This document shows positions 8,803 through 16,527 of a stretch of DNA of 64,000 bases, piece by piece. A program made the translations under genes and the position numbers. Position 1 is the first letter of the stretch. Each line of letters begins with the position of its first letter. Source of the stretch: Shouchella lonarensis (GTDB lineage: Bacteria > Bacillota > Bacilli > Bacillales > Bacillaceae_D); assembly GCF_900096965.1 (NCBI RefSeq), contig NZ_FMYM01000011.1:1-64000 (forward strand), in the 5' to 3' direction. The notes below the pieces were generated by a model that saw nothing but the letters and a program-made list of their open reading frames with translations, had not been told where the DNA came from and did no database searches.

Positions 8803-9669
8803 TAGAAACTTTTCCGTTCCAAAAGACTTTTTTCAGTTGGGGGTTAGATGGGCAAATTCTTACGTAACAATAGGGGTTCATGATTTCCGTTTTGCTAATA
8901 AACAGGAAGAAAAGCGCTATCAATCTCCCGTCCGCAAAATTGTCATATCTACAAATGCAATCACCACTTCTGGACAAGCCGTGCTTATATTGGTTGTGTA
9001 AATGCTTTTGCGAGAAAGAAGCAGAGGTTTTGGACTCATCTTTAAAAAACGGAAATACACGATCGTGTGGGGTGCGCCCGAGATGGGCAATAAGTATTGC
9101 GTAAATAGGTAAACGCTACTCTAAGGAAACCGGAGTAATGTCAACAACCTTATCTGGAATCGAAAGTGAACAGGGAGTGTAGCATGGTTGTAAAGGCGTA
9201 AGTCAATCTAGTTGGAAAGATTGCGACTGAACGTCGAGACATAAAGGATTGTACGAGGATAAAGGATGACACTCCTGAAGTCCGAGCGCGAGCGGTGCCA
9301 GATCGAACGATTAGGAAAGCCAACTGAAACCTAATACAAACTCTACTTTAACATCACATCCGCAGGTGTTGAAGGAAAATCCGTTCCTAATTGATCAAAC
9401 TAGGTAATGGTAGTTTCCACTAAAAGAGTTTGAGCACTTACGGATGTAAGAAAAGCGTAAAAGGACTATCCGACAACAATCTACCTATACTTATTGTGCT
9501 AACCGGGGATTACCTAAGTGGAAACGCCAAAAGGCTATGGGTATCGATCCTGAATATTCCATATGGTAACGGAGTTCTCGTAGTAGTCGGAGATGGGGAA
9601 AGCCCATTACATGGCGAAGGAGAACAGTTTACAGAGATTAAACGATGTTTGGAAGGAGCGAAAAGCTTC

Positions 9670-11493
9670 GTGCAAAATCCAGAAGTAGTATTAATCAACC
9701 TATCGAGACAAGCTCACAAGAAAGATTATGTGCATGACAGATTGTATAGAATTCTGTACAACCCACAAATGTATATCAAGGCGTTTAGCAACATCTACAA
9801 GAATGACGGGAGCGCAACTGCGGGAGTGGATGGACAAACAGCAAGCAATTTCAGTGAAGAAAATACCACAAAGGTTATCAGCGCACTGAAAGACGAATGC
9901 TATCAACCAGCGCCCGCAAGAAGAGTCTACATCCCTAAGAAGAATGGGAAAAAGAGACCTCTAGGGATTCCGGCATTCTATGACAGGATAGTTCAAGAAG
10001 TATGTCGCATGATACTAGAAGCGATATACGAACCCAATTTCCATTATAGTTCTCATGGCTTCCGACCCAATAAAAGTTGTCACACAGCATTAAAGCAGAT
10101 TGAACGTGCCCTCACGGGAGTAAATTGGTTCGTTGAGGGAGATATCAAAGGCTTCTTTGACAACATTGACCATCACGTCATGATCAATCTACTTAGAAAA
10201 AGGATCCAAGACGAGAAGTTCATACGGTTGATGTGGAAATTCCTGAAAGCTGGTTATACGGAGGACTTCCGATATAACAAGACTTTCTCCGGCACGCCGC
10301 AGGGTGGAATCATTAGTCCTATTCTCGCAAACGTTTACCTGAACGAACTAGACAGATACGTAAACGACTGTCTAAAGAAGGAATTTGACTTGGGAAGTCC
10401 AAAGAAACAAAAGGTAAACCCCGAGTACAAGAGACTAGATGGCAAACTACAAAGAACCAAGAAGAAGATTACTACATGCGAAGATACCGAGAACAGGCAA
10501 CAGCTCATTGAGAAGTACAAGATAATAAGGAAAGAAAAGCTGGGCACGCAGGTATACTCTGATTCTACGGACTATAAAAGTCTCAGATACGCTCGATATG
10601 CTGACGATTTTATCATTGGGGTACATGGTAGCAAAGAGGATTGCCAAGAAGTCAAAACTAAGGTTAAAAATTTCTTGAGCGGAAAATTGAAACTTGAACT
10701 ATCAGAAGAAAAGACACTCATTACACACAGTTCCAAACCAGCACGCTTCTTAGGGTACGACGTTACTGTTAATAAATCTAACAGCGTCTCTAAAGACATA
10801 AACGGGGTCAAAAGAAGAAGCCATAGAGGAAGAATACGCCTAATGGTACCTAAAGAATCCATAGAATCGTTCATAACCAATAAAAAGTGGGTCGAGGACT
10901 TGAACTCTGAAAACCGGAAACCCAAACATAGACCCTTTCTGACGAACTTGCGGGACCTAGAAATCGTGAACACCTACAACGCAGAGATTAGAGGAATGTA
11001 TAACTACTATAGGTTGGCAGAAAATGTATCTGCCAAAATGGGGCAACTACATTATGTAATGGAATACAGTTGTCTTAAAACTTTAGCAAACAAGCATAAA
11101 TCCTCTGTAGCGAAGATAAAGAACAAGTATCGCCACGAAAATGGTTGGGGAATATGGTATAAGAATAAGTCTGGGAAAGCCTTCTGCTATTTTTATAACC
11201 AAGGATTCAAGAGGAACAGAACGGTAGCAAAGGCAGACCCTGATTCAATCCCAAGCACCCAAAAGTACATGGGTCGGACGGAACTGGAAGCACGTATTAG
11301 TGCTAGAAAATGTGAATGGTGTGGAAAAGAAGATGTACCGTTCGAGATACATCATGTTAAACGCCTAAAAGACCTAAAAGGGAAAGAACCGTGGGAACAA
11401 AAAATGATTGCAAGACAACGTAAAACACTGGTTTTGTGTCGTGACTGTCATAGAAAGATTGCACATGGTGGAAAGAAAGCACAAAAACGATAG
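9670..11493 (+). CDS. ltrA: Group II intron reverse transcriptase/maturase/endonuclease
   Basis: A multifunctional intron protein: reverse transcriptase domain with the catalytic RYADDF motif, maturase X domain, and a C-terminal HNH endonuclease (CEWCGK ... IHHVKRLKDL ... LCRDCHRKIAHGG). It promotes splicing and retrohoming of its host RNA. The frame stays open upstream to a TTG at 9430, but that stretch is part of the structured intron domains. A GGAAGGAG site before GTG 9670 and similarity beginning near LSRQAHKKDYVHDRLYRIL favour the later start. All domains look intact, so the intron may be active. Confidence 0.88.
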   Translation: MQNPEVVLINLSRQAHKKDYVHDRLYRILYNPQMYIKAFSNIYKNDGSATAGVDGQTASNFSEENTTKVISALKDECYQPAPARRVYIPKKNGKKRPLGIPAFYDRIVQEVCRMILEAIYEPNFHYSSHGFRPNKSCHTALKQIERALTGVNWFVEGDIKGFFDNIDHHVMINLLRKRIQDEKFIRLMWKFLKAGYTEDFRYNKTFSGTPQGGIISPILANVYLNELDRYVNDCLKKEFDLGSPKKQKVNPEYKRLDGKLQRTKKKITTCEDTENRQQLIEKYKIIRKEKLGTQVYSDSTDYKSLRYARYADDFIIGVHGSKEDCQEVKTKVKNFLSGKLKLELSEEKTLITHSSKPARFLGYDVTVNKSNSVSKDINGVKRRSHRGRIRLMVPKESIESFITNKKWVEDLNSENRKPKHRPFLTNLRDLEIVNTYNAEIRGMYNYYRLAENVSAKMGQLHYVMEYSCLKTLANKHKSSVAKIKNKYRHENGWGIWYKNKSGKAFCYFYNQGFKRNRTVAKADPDSIPSTQKYMGRTELEARISARKCEWCGKEDVPFEIHHVKRLKDLKGKEPWEQKMIARQRKTLVLCRDCHRKIAHGGKKAQKR

Positions 11494-11509
11494 GAATTCT
11501 GTAAATGGA

Positions 11510-11543
11510 GAGCCGTATACATTGAGAGGTGTACGTACGGTTC
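11510..11543 (+). ncRNA. Group II intron domain V
   Basis: A 34-nt hairpin with the catalytic AGC triad near its base (GAGCCG...CGGTTC) and a GAGA-type loop: the most conserved part of a group II ribozyme. Confidence 0.85.
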
Positions 11544-11641
11544 GGGAGGAGGCTATTGGAAACCTAATCATGGAAACATGACAAGGCGCTGATAGCCCAC
11601 CTCACTGTTTAAGAATGGAATTGTGCTATAAAAATGATTGA

Positions 11642-11670
11642 AGGCGACAGGGAATATATCCCAGTCGCCT
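11642..11670 (-). terminator. Hairpin after the island ABC operon
   Basis: AGGCGACAGGGA / TCCCAGTCGCCT forms an 11-bp stem with one mismatch, 25 bp beyond the stop of the minus-strand ATPase gene. The T run is weak. Confidence 0.5.
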
Positions 11671-11694
11671 CTTATTGGTGCTATCTTACCTAAA

Positions 11695-12327
11695 TTAAAT
11701 TTTAGTCAGTTTATTACCATTAATTTTCACAACCTCATCACACAACACGGATATATCTTCCTTTATGTGACTGGTAATAACAATGGTCTTCCCTTCTTCT
11801 CGAGAAGAACGTAATACTTCTCTAACTTTTTCAACACTATCCTCATCCAGAGCATTAAAAGGTTCATCCAAAATGAGTACTTGTTGATCTTCCATGATGG
11901 CTTGTGCAATCGCCAACTTTTGTTTCATCCCTAATGAATAATGCTTAACTTTTTGTGATGTATAAGGATCCAATCCTACTTTAACCATTGATTCCCTAAT
12001 ATCCGTATCAGTGATATTGTTATTAATAAGTGACAGATCTTTTAAATTTTCAAAACCAGTCCGATGAGGTAAATAACCTGGGCCGTCAATAATTATACCC
12101 ACAGATTCGGGGAATCTGTTTTTTTTCGTGCCTACTTCTTCACCTGCAACAAAGATTTTACCCTGATCTGGGAAAATAAATCCGCATATCATTTTAAATA
12201 AAACTGATTTACCAGATCCATTTGGACCGACAACACCGTAAATTTTGCCTTTATGAAACTCATAATCGATGGATTCAAACAACGTTAAACCACCAAACGA
12301 TTTGCAAACACCGTCCAACTTAATCAT
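11695..12327 (-). CDS. ABC transporter ATP-binding protein (island operon)
   Basis: A 210-aa ATPase domain with Walker A GPNGSGKSVLF, signature YSLGMKQKLAIAQAI and Walker B VLILDEPFNALD. The switch region reads VITSHIKED: an Ile follows the expected His. It resembles lantibiotic/bacitracin-type exporter ATPases. Start ATG 12327 with an AGGAG site (open three codons further). Last gene of an operon with three membrane-protein genes; the small secreted protein upstream is a possible substrate. Confidence 0.9.
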   Translation of the reverse strand: MIKLDGVCKSFGGLTLFESIDYEFHKGKIYGVVGPNGSGKSVLFKMICGFIFPDQGKIFVAGEEVGTKKNRFPESVGIIIDGPGYLPHRTGFENLKDLSLINNNITDTDIRESMVKVGLDPYTSQKVKHYSLGMKQKLAIAQAIMEDQQVLILDEPFNALDEDSVEKVREVLRSSREEGKTIVITSHIKEDISVLCDEVVKINGNKLTKI

Positions 12328-12351
12328 TTCCATCACTCCTCATTTTCATCT

Positions 12352-13092
12352 TCAAGGATTAAAATCACTTTTCGTAGTCACATAGATTAGTATCGCCATG
12401 ATCCCGATTATACACAACAATAGTATTAGCGTGACTTGAAATAATGGAACGCCATCAATTAAGTACCCCATACTATTTAATCCAACCGGAATAATATTCC
12501 CGGGATTCATTCCAGGAAACATACTTACAGATAATACAAAAAGCGTAAGGAAGCCGTAAAACATTTCCTTACTTATCCACATAATAAAAAAGGAAAGCAG
12601 ACTATACAGTAGTAACTGTAAAAATCCATTCACAAAAAAATGATAGATGATAGACACTATCTCTACATCTAATTGAGAACTATAGGAAAAGCTTCCATTA
12701 GAAGTATAAATGTAATAACCTACTGTGATCACCAGAAACAAACAAACTAAAAAAAGAACAGACATACGCATCACTTTTTTCAATAACAACCATAGCCAAA
12801 CATATACAGACCTAAATCGTAAAATCTTGTAGTAACCAAGTGATGTTACTTCTCGTTGCAACAAGAGCTGAATGAAGTAAATGAACCCATAATTCATTAC
12901 AATATAAACTAAAAAAGAAAGCAAATCAAAACCGTTTTTCGAAGAGCCATATAAGACTTTTACGAATCCTTCTGGCAAAGAATGAACCTCTTCCCTTCCT
13001 AGTAGAATGATTATGGTAAAACATATACACACACTGTAGACGATTGATTTCATTACCAGTTGCTCGGATGATATCTTTTTTAATCCCTTCAT
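12352..13092 (-). CDS. ABC transporter membrane subunit
   Basis: A 246-aa membrane protein with about six hydrophobic segments and few charged residues, of the general type that pairs with lantibiotic-immunity-like ATPases. It overlaps the next upstream gene by 4 bp and precedes the ATPase by 24 bp, indicating one operon. No family motif beyond topology; rich in Leu/Ile/Ser/Tyr and AT-rich codons compared with the core genome. Confidence 0.7.
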   Translation of the reverse strand: MKGLKKISSEQLVMKSIVYSVCICFTIIILLGREEVHSLPEGFVKVLYGSSKNGFDLLSFLVYIVMNYGFIYFIQLLLQREVTSLGYYKILRFRSVYVWLWLLLKKVMRMSVLFLVCLFLVITVGYYIYTSNGSFSYSSQLDVEIVSIIYHFFVNGFLQLLLYSLLSFFIMWISKEMFYGFLTLFVLSVSMFPGMNPGNIIPVGLNSMGYLIDGVPLFQVTLILLLCIIGIMAILIYVTTKSDFNP

Positions 13093-13928
13093 TCACTGTT
13101 CCTTTCTTCTCGATATAAATATAATAGCATCATAATAGATCTTCCACCTTTTTTATTTTTAAAATTCATATCGAGAGTTTCACACAAACCCAAAGCGATT
13201 ATGAAAAATATCATACCAACTAAAAAGACAGCCCATAAATTCCCGAAGGACAAATAGCTTTGGGATAAACTCCAATAATTTGATATGCTATACTCAGCAG
13301 GAAACCATTTGAATGAAACGATAAACATTACCCAATAAGAAATCGCTACCACGCTCACTATAAATAATTTATATGTGAACAAATAAATCCAAGTTAAGAA
13401 AAGATGTATTGTGACACCTGAAAGAAAGAGTAACAGCACATGAAAAATGATAGCAATGAGTGGATGGTTAATCCCTTGAGCTAGTATCATCGAGTGTTCT
13501 TCTCCTTGTATAAGTGCGAAATCACTCCATCCCAAACCAGAAGGTACACCTATCATTAATACTATCATTACCGCTACTAAACAGCCAACCAACAGAATAA
13601 TTCTTAAAAAAAATAAGCGTAGCGTTGAAATAATCCACTTTTTATAAGAGCGCATCCGAACTAACACATTATAATTGAATTCACTGTTAGTTGATCTCAA
13701 GGACAGCCATAGCAACCACAGCAAAATAAAAGACCACAGGTAAGGATTGTTCATCACATGGATAACCAGATCCCATTTATTTAAAGTTGCTCCATAAGAA
13801 ATAGATTCTTCAAACAAGCTCAGCCTTATCGAAAATCCATATAAGAGAACCCCCAAAATAACCAATATCCACTGCACAGCGGATTCCTTTTCTATGAAGC
13901 GCCTTATTTTAAACCTATAATCATTCAT
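13089..13928 (-). CDS. ABC transporter membrane subunit
   Basis: A 279-aa membrane protein with about six hydrophobic segments and a cytoplasmic N terminus (MNDYRFKIRRFIEKE). It overlaps its upstream neighbour by 8 bp and its downstream neighbour by 4 bp, so translation is probably coupled. It is one of three dissimilar permease-like proteins served by one ATPase. Function beyond transport is not readable. Confidence 0.7.
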   Translation of the reverse strand: MNDYRFKIRRFIEKESAVQWILVILGVLLYGFSIRLSLFEESISYGATLNKWDLVIHVMNNPYLWSFILLWLLWLSLRSTNSEFNYNVLVRMRSYKKWIISTLRLFFLRIILLVGCLVAVMIVLMIGVPSGLGWSDFALIQGEEHSMILAQGINHPLIAIIFHVLLLFLSGVTIHLFLTWIYLFTYKLFIVSVVAISYWVMFIVSFKWFPAEYSISNYWSLSQSYLSFGNLWAVFLVGMIFFIIALGLCETLDMNFKNKKGGRSIMMLLYLYREERNSE

Positions 13929-14694
13929 AGCCGGAGTTAACCTTCTTTCTTAACTTAATATAAAGTCCGGTAATAATGACGCAGAGTACACCGAAAGGAA
14001 CTAAGACGGTCCACAATGGATGTTGAGATGTTGAAAACGGAAAAATAGTTAGTCCTGTGGAGAATTGTTCATAATCTAGTAATTGAGTAACGAACATTCC
14101 CATGAAGTAATAAATAAATGGGGTTGTGAGTGCTGTTAAAGGTTTTTGGGTTATCATTAATAATAATAATCCAAACGTAGCATATAATGCCCCGTTCAAT
14201 CCAACCCACATGGAATATAAAATTCCATAGGTTAAATCACCAAAAGGGAGAAACTGTTCAAACGTGGTGTATGGGATCGGATTTCCCATAGCATCCTCCA
14301 AAGCGATGAAACCAAAAATTGGTTCAACATACATAATAAATATAAACGGGACAAAAACCATTCCAAAAGCAATAAAAAAGGCACACAATACATTTGTGGT
14401 CAATTTTGCATTAAAATATTTATGTAAGGTAATTCTTGCACCAACATAAGTTAAAAAATTATATTTTTGTTCCCCCACAAAACGAATCGGGTAAACCAAC
14501 ATCATTAGAAGCGGAAAGAGCAATGGTACAAAATCAGAATTGACTCTCAAAAACACCTCTAACTGCCGGTAGAAGACGTAATTATCCTTGATTAACATGA
14601 ACTTAATTACTGGTAACAATAACATGACCAGTATCCAAATGACCAATTGGGATGTAGAGGAAGTTTTTCTTAATTCTATGTTCACTTGAGACAT
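13921..14694 (-). CDS. ABC transporter membrane subunit
   Basis: A 257-aa membrane protein with six predicted segments. A GGAGGG site favours ATG 14694 (MSQVNIELRK) over the first start codon 36 bp upstream. First of the four transporter genes, preceded by a hairpin that separates it from the secreted-protein gene. Topology resembles ABC-2 type permeases; I find no specific motif. Confidence 0.72.
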   Translation of the reverse strand: MSQVNIELRKTSSTSQLVIWILVMLLLPVIKFMLIKDNYVFYRQLEVFLRVNSDFVPLLFPLLMMLVYPIRFVGEQKYNFLTYVGARITLHKYFNAKLTTNVLCAFFIAFGMVFVPFIFIMYVEPIFGFIALEDAMGNPIPYTTFEQFLPFGDLTYGILYSMWVGLNGALYATFGLLLLMITQKPLTALTTPFIYYFMGMFVTQLLDYEQFSTGLTIFPFSTSQHPLWTVLVPFGVLCVIITGLYIKLRKKVNSGYE

Positions 14695-14724
14695 GTATTG
14701 AGACCCTCCAAATCTAAGATATAG

Positions 14725-14757
14725 AAGCAAACAGATCGATACTCGATCCGTTTGCTT
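14725..14757 (-). terminator. Hairpin between the secreted-protein gene and ABC operon
   Basis: AAGCAAACAGATCG / CGATCCGTTTGCTT forms a 13-bp stem with one mismatch. It may attenuate readthrough, giving more secreted-protein mRNA than transporter mRNA. No strong T run on the minus strand. Confidence 0.55.
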
Positions 14758-14806
14758 TATGTTTTTAAATGAAGTATAGGTTTAAAATGTGGTTAGTCCA
14801 CGGGCA

Positions 14807-15178
14807 TCAGTTGCTTCTCCATGATCCTTTCATTGATGAAGCAACCACCGTTAGTAAATCACTGCTCACATGAACTCGCGTAGCATCATTCTTTGAAATC
14901 TCATTATGAAGGTCATACGTGCCTGTCGTTGAAACCCTAACCCACTTCCCAGTGCCACCTTTTGCTGAATACGCGCGAGCATCTACGTGTTTACCAAGAG
15001 TGGTTACTTTCAAATTTGCACTCTTACCTGCGTTAGACTTCGTTTGCGCACTTGTTTTGACACTTCCGTTCATTTTAGGTACAGTGAGGCTGTAATTCTC
15101 ATACTTCGTGCCTGCAGACGCAAAACCTCCTGCAGTAAGTAAAGCTACAGCAGTTAAAGCCGATAATACTTTTTTCAT
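14807..15178 (-). CDS. Small secreted protein, putative ABC-exported or bacteriocin-like
   Basis: A 123-aa protein beginning MKKVLSALTAVALL with a signal peptide ending near AGGFASA. The mature part of about 100 aa has no Cys, is rich in Thr/Ser/Lys/Gly, and ends in GSWRSN. AGGAGG fixes the start at 15178. It lies 5' of three ABC membrane subunits and an ATPase, separated by a hairpin. Its size and context resemble small bacteriocin-like proteins with dedicated transporter or immunity systems (lactococcin 972-like architecture), but I do not recognise the family with certainty. Confidence 0.72.
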   Translation of the reverse strand: MKKVLSALTAVALLTAGGFASAGTKYENYSLTVPKMNGSVKTSAQTKSNAGKSANLKVTTLGKHVDARAYSAKGGTGKWVRVSTTGTYDLHNEISKNDATRVHVSSDLLTVVASSMKGSWRSN

Positions 15179-15506
15179 TGCTAACATCCTCCTAAATATC
15201 GTATGTGGTATTGGTAACACTATCTTAAAAAGTATTACTCTGAAATACTAACATATTTTTCAAATGAATGGAATGGGTTGCCAATATATAAGTTATTTCA
15301 GTATAAACAAATATTTCATTAGATGTGTGTGAACCCCACTCATCCATTTGGTCAACGTCCCGTATGATGAACAACTCATCACTCAGGGCGCTTTCTCTGT
15401 TCCCATAAGCACTTCAAGAACACCCACTCCCAGCATGATCTCCATACTAAATCACACCAAAAAGTTTTCAAAACCTATCGTTTTTGGTATGATTCTCTCC
15501 AACATA

Positions 15507-15550
15507 AAAACCTCCAAAAACATTGATATATCAACGTTTTTGGAGGTTTT
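15507..15550. terminator. Bidirectional terminator at the right island edge
   Basis: AAAACCTCCAAAAACATTGA / TCAACGTTTTTGGAGGTTTT is a near-perfect 20-bp stem with T runs on both sides. It lies 25 bp downstream of tRNA-Ser on that gene's strand, so it should stop transcription of the tRNA operon before the island. The rest of 15179-15506 holds no supported gene. Confidence 0.8.
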
Positions 15551-15575
15551 ATCTGTACCTATCTGATACTCTGAA

Positions 15576-15589
15576 CGGAGAAGGAGGGA
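15576..15589 (-). other. tRNA-Ser 3' end copy (right island boundary)
   Basis: CGGAGAAGGAGGGA is identical to 8701-8714. Here it forms the 3' end of the intact tRNA-Ser gene; together the two copies bracket the insertion like attL/attR. Confidence 0.75.
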
Positions 15590-15663
15590 TTTGAACCCTC
15601 GCGCCGCTCACGCGACCTACTCCCTTAGCAGGGGAGCCCCTTCAGCCACTTGGGTACTTCTCC
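15576..15663 (-). tRNA. tRNA-Ser (GCT)
   Basis: Class II tRNA with long variable arm and anticodon loop CTGCTAA giving GCT. The bases after the discriminator read TTC, not CCA; the encoded CCA is found at the remote copy (8698-8700), consistent with displacement by insertion. Confidence 0.94.
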
Positions 15664-15666
15664 ATA

Positions 15667-15741
15667 TGGCTCCACAGGTAGGACTCGAACCTACGACCGA
15701 TCGGTTAACAGCCGATAGCTCTACCACTGAGCTACTGTGGA
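15667..15741 (-). tRNA. tRNA-Asn (GTT)
   Basis: Minus-strand cloverleaf with TCCACAG acceptor, anticodon loop CTGTTAA, CCA encoded; 3 bp from tRNA-Ser. Asn-Ser-Glu-Val is the order in Bacillus tRNA clusters. Confidence 0.95.
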
Positions 15742-15781
15742 ATATGTAGAAACAAAGAACGTCTCTTTTAGCGACTATTAT

Positions 15782-15810
15782 AATATAGCATAGCAAAACC
15801 GAGAGTGCAA
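15782..15810 (-). promoter_or_regulatory. Promoter of the Asn-Ser tRNA operon
   Basis: TTGCAC (15805-15810) and TATATT (15782-15787) on the minus strand, 17 bp apart, 40 bp upstream of tRNA-Asn. Confidence 0.65.
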
Positions 15811-15865
15811 CACTTTTTTTGAAGAAAATGTTGCACCTCCACTTTAAAAAATTAGTCCATCAAAA

Positions 15866-16303
15866 TTATAATAAATACAACTGCCCACGACATTTCCCAC
15901 ACACATACTTCTCCGTGTCGAAACGTCGCTTACGCTGGTATATATGACCGCATCGGCAACATTGGTATCGGTGGACTGGCTGTTCAGGCTCAGTAGACAG
16001 ACAAAACCGCGGGGCACCTACTTCTCGTGATAATAAGCGAAAATCTTTATCGCGGTGTTGATACCCTTTTCCTTGCAAATGCAAATGATAATGACAGAGT
16101 TCATGCTTAATAATCCCTTCCAACGTCTCTAAGCCAAACTTCTCATACTGTTTTATGTTAAACTCGATTGCATGACTTTTTAACAAGTAGCGTCCACCTG
16201 TTGTACGTAAGCGCCGGTTAAAACGGGCCTCATGTAAAAATGGGCGGCCAAACACTGTTAATGAAATGCGCTCCACCAACCGTTGCAACTCCTGATCCGT
16301 CAT
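15866..16303 (-). CDS. sprT: SprT-like zinc metalloprotease-fold protein
   Basis: A 145-aa SprT-family protein. It has the HELCHYHLH zinc motif (HExxH type, about residues 65-73) and a C-terminal zinc ribbon, [11 protein letters not shown] ... [11 protein letters not shown]. Relatives include the B. subtilis YdcK protein, beside tex and cmpA as here. The eukaryotic homologue Spartan cleaves DNA-protein crosslinks; the bacterial role is not settled. GAGGTG precedes the ATG. Divergent from cmpA. Confidence 0.9.
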   Translation of the reverse strand: MTDQELQRLVERISLTVFGRPFLHEARFNRRLRTTGGRYLLKSHAIEFNIKQYEKFGLETLEGIIKHELCHYHLHLQGKGYQHRDKDFRLLSREVGAPRFCLSTEPEQPVHRYQCCRCGHIYQRKRRFDTEKYVCGKCRGQLYLL

Positions 16304-16386
16304 ATTTATTCACCTCTACAAAAACAACCGCACAAAGACAAACTGCCCGACATATACTACTGCAAAACAGCAAAGGAGCGCCTCAG

Positions 16387-16527
16387 ATGCCTAATTGGTT
16401 AAAGAAACAACTGCGAAAAGCGTTTGCTGAGAAAAATCGTCATCAATTAATTGTTCTCAATCAGTGCTGGTTTTATTATCACACAACGAATGAAGAACCA
16501 CACCCCGGCGCCTGCCACTACGACTAA
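16387..16527 (+). CDS. cmpA: Cortex morphogenetic protein CmpA
   Basis: A 46-aa protein with the CmpA signature MPNWLKKQLRKAF and LNQCWFYY. In B. subtilis CmpA (37 aa) acts with ClpXP to remove SpoIVA that fails to assemble, a quality check on spore envelope formation. Location between sprT/ydcK and tex matches B. subtilis. AAAGGAG lies 10 bp before the ATG. The C terminus is about nine residues longer than the B. subtilis protein, and the stop overlaps the convergent tex stop by 4 bp. Confidence 0.87.
   Translation: MPNWLKKQLRKAFAEKNRHQLIVLNQCWFYYHTTNEEPHPGACHYD

Larger units (their letters stand above)
9072..11605 (+). mobile_element. Group II intron (complete, with maturase)
   Basis: The 5' end is GTGCGCCCGAG at 9072, matching the conserved GUGYG start. 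About 550-600 nt of structured RNA precede the reading frame. Domain V is evident at 11510-11543 (GAGCCGTATACATT...GTACGGTTC), and a domain VI-like stem GCTAT...ATAGC follows at about 11552-11596. The exact 3' end (11600-11605) is approximate. The intron lies inside the tRNA-Ser island, beside the palindrome at its left flank, and does not interrupt a recognisable gene. Confidence 0.85.

Noticed and set aside
9430-9669. N-terminal 80-codon extension of the intron-encoded protein
   Set aside because: This region belongs to the structured intron RNA upstream of domain IV and shows no protein similarity; a better ribosome site precedes 9670.
15348-15566. 72-aa plus-strand frame at the right edge of the tRNA-Ser island, considered as an integrase remnant
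   Set aside because: No tyrosine- or serine-recombinase motif, no ribosome site, and it runs through the terminator hairpin.
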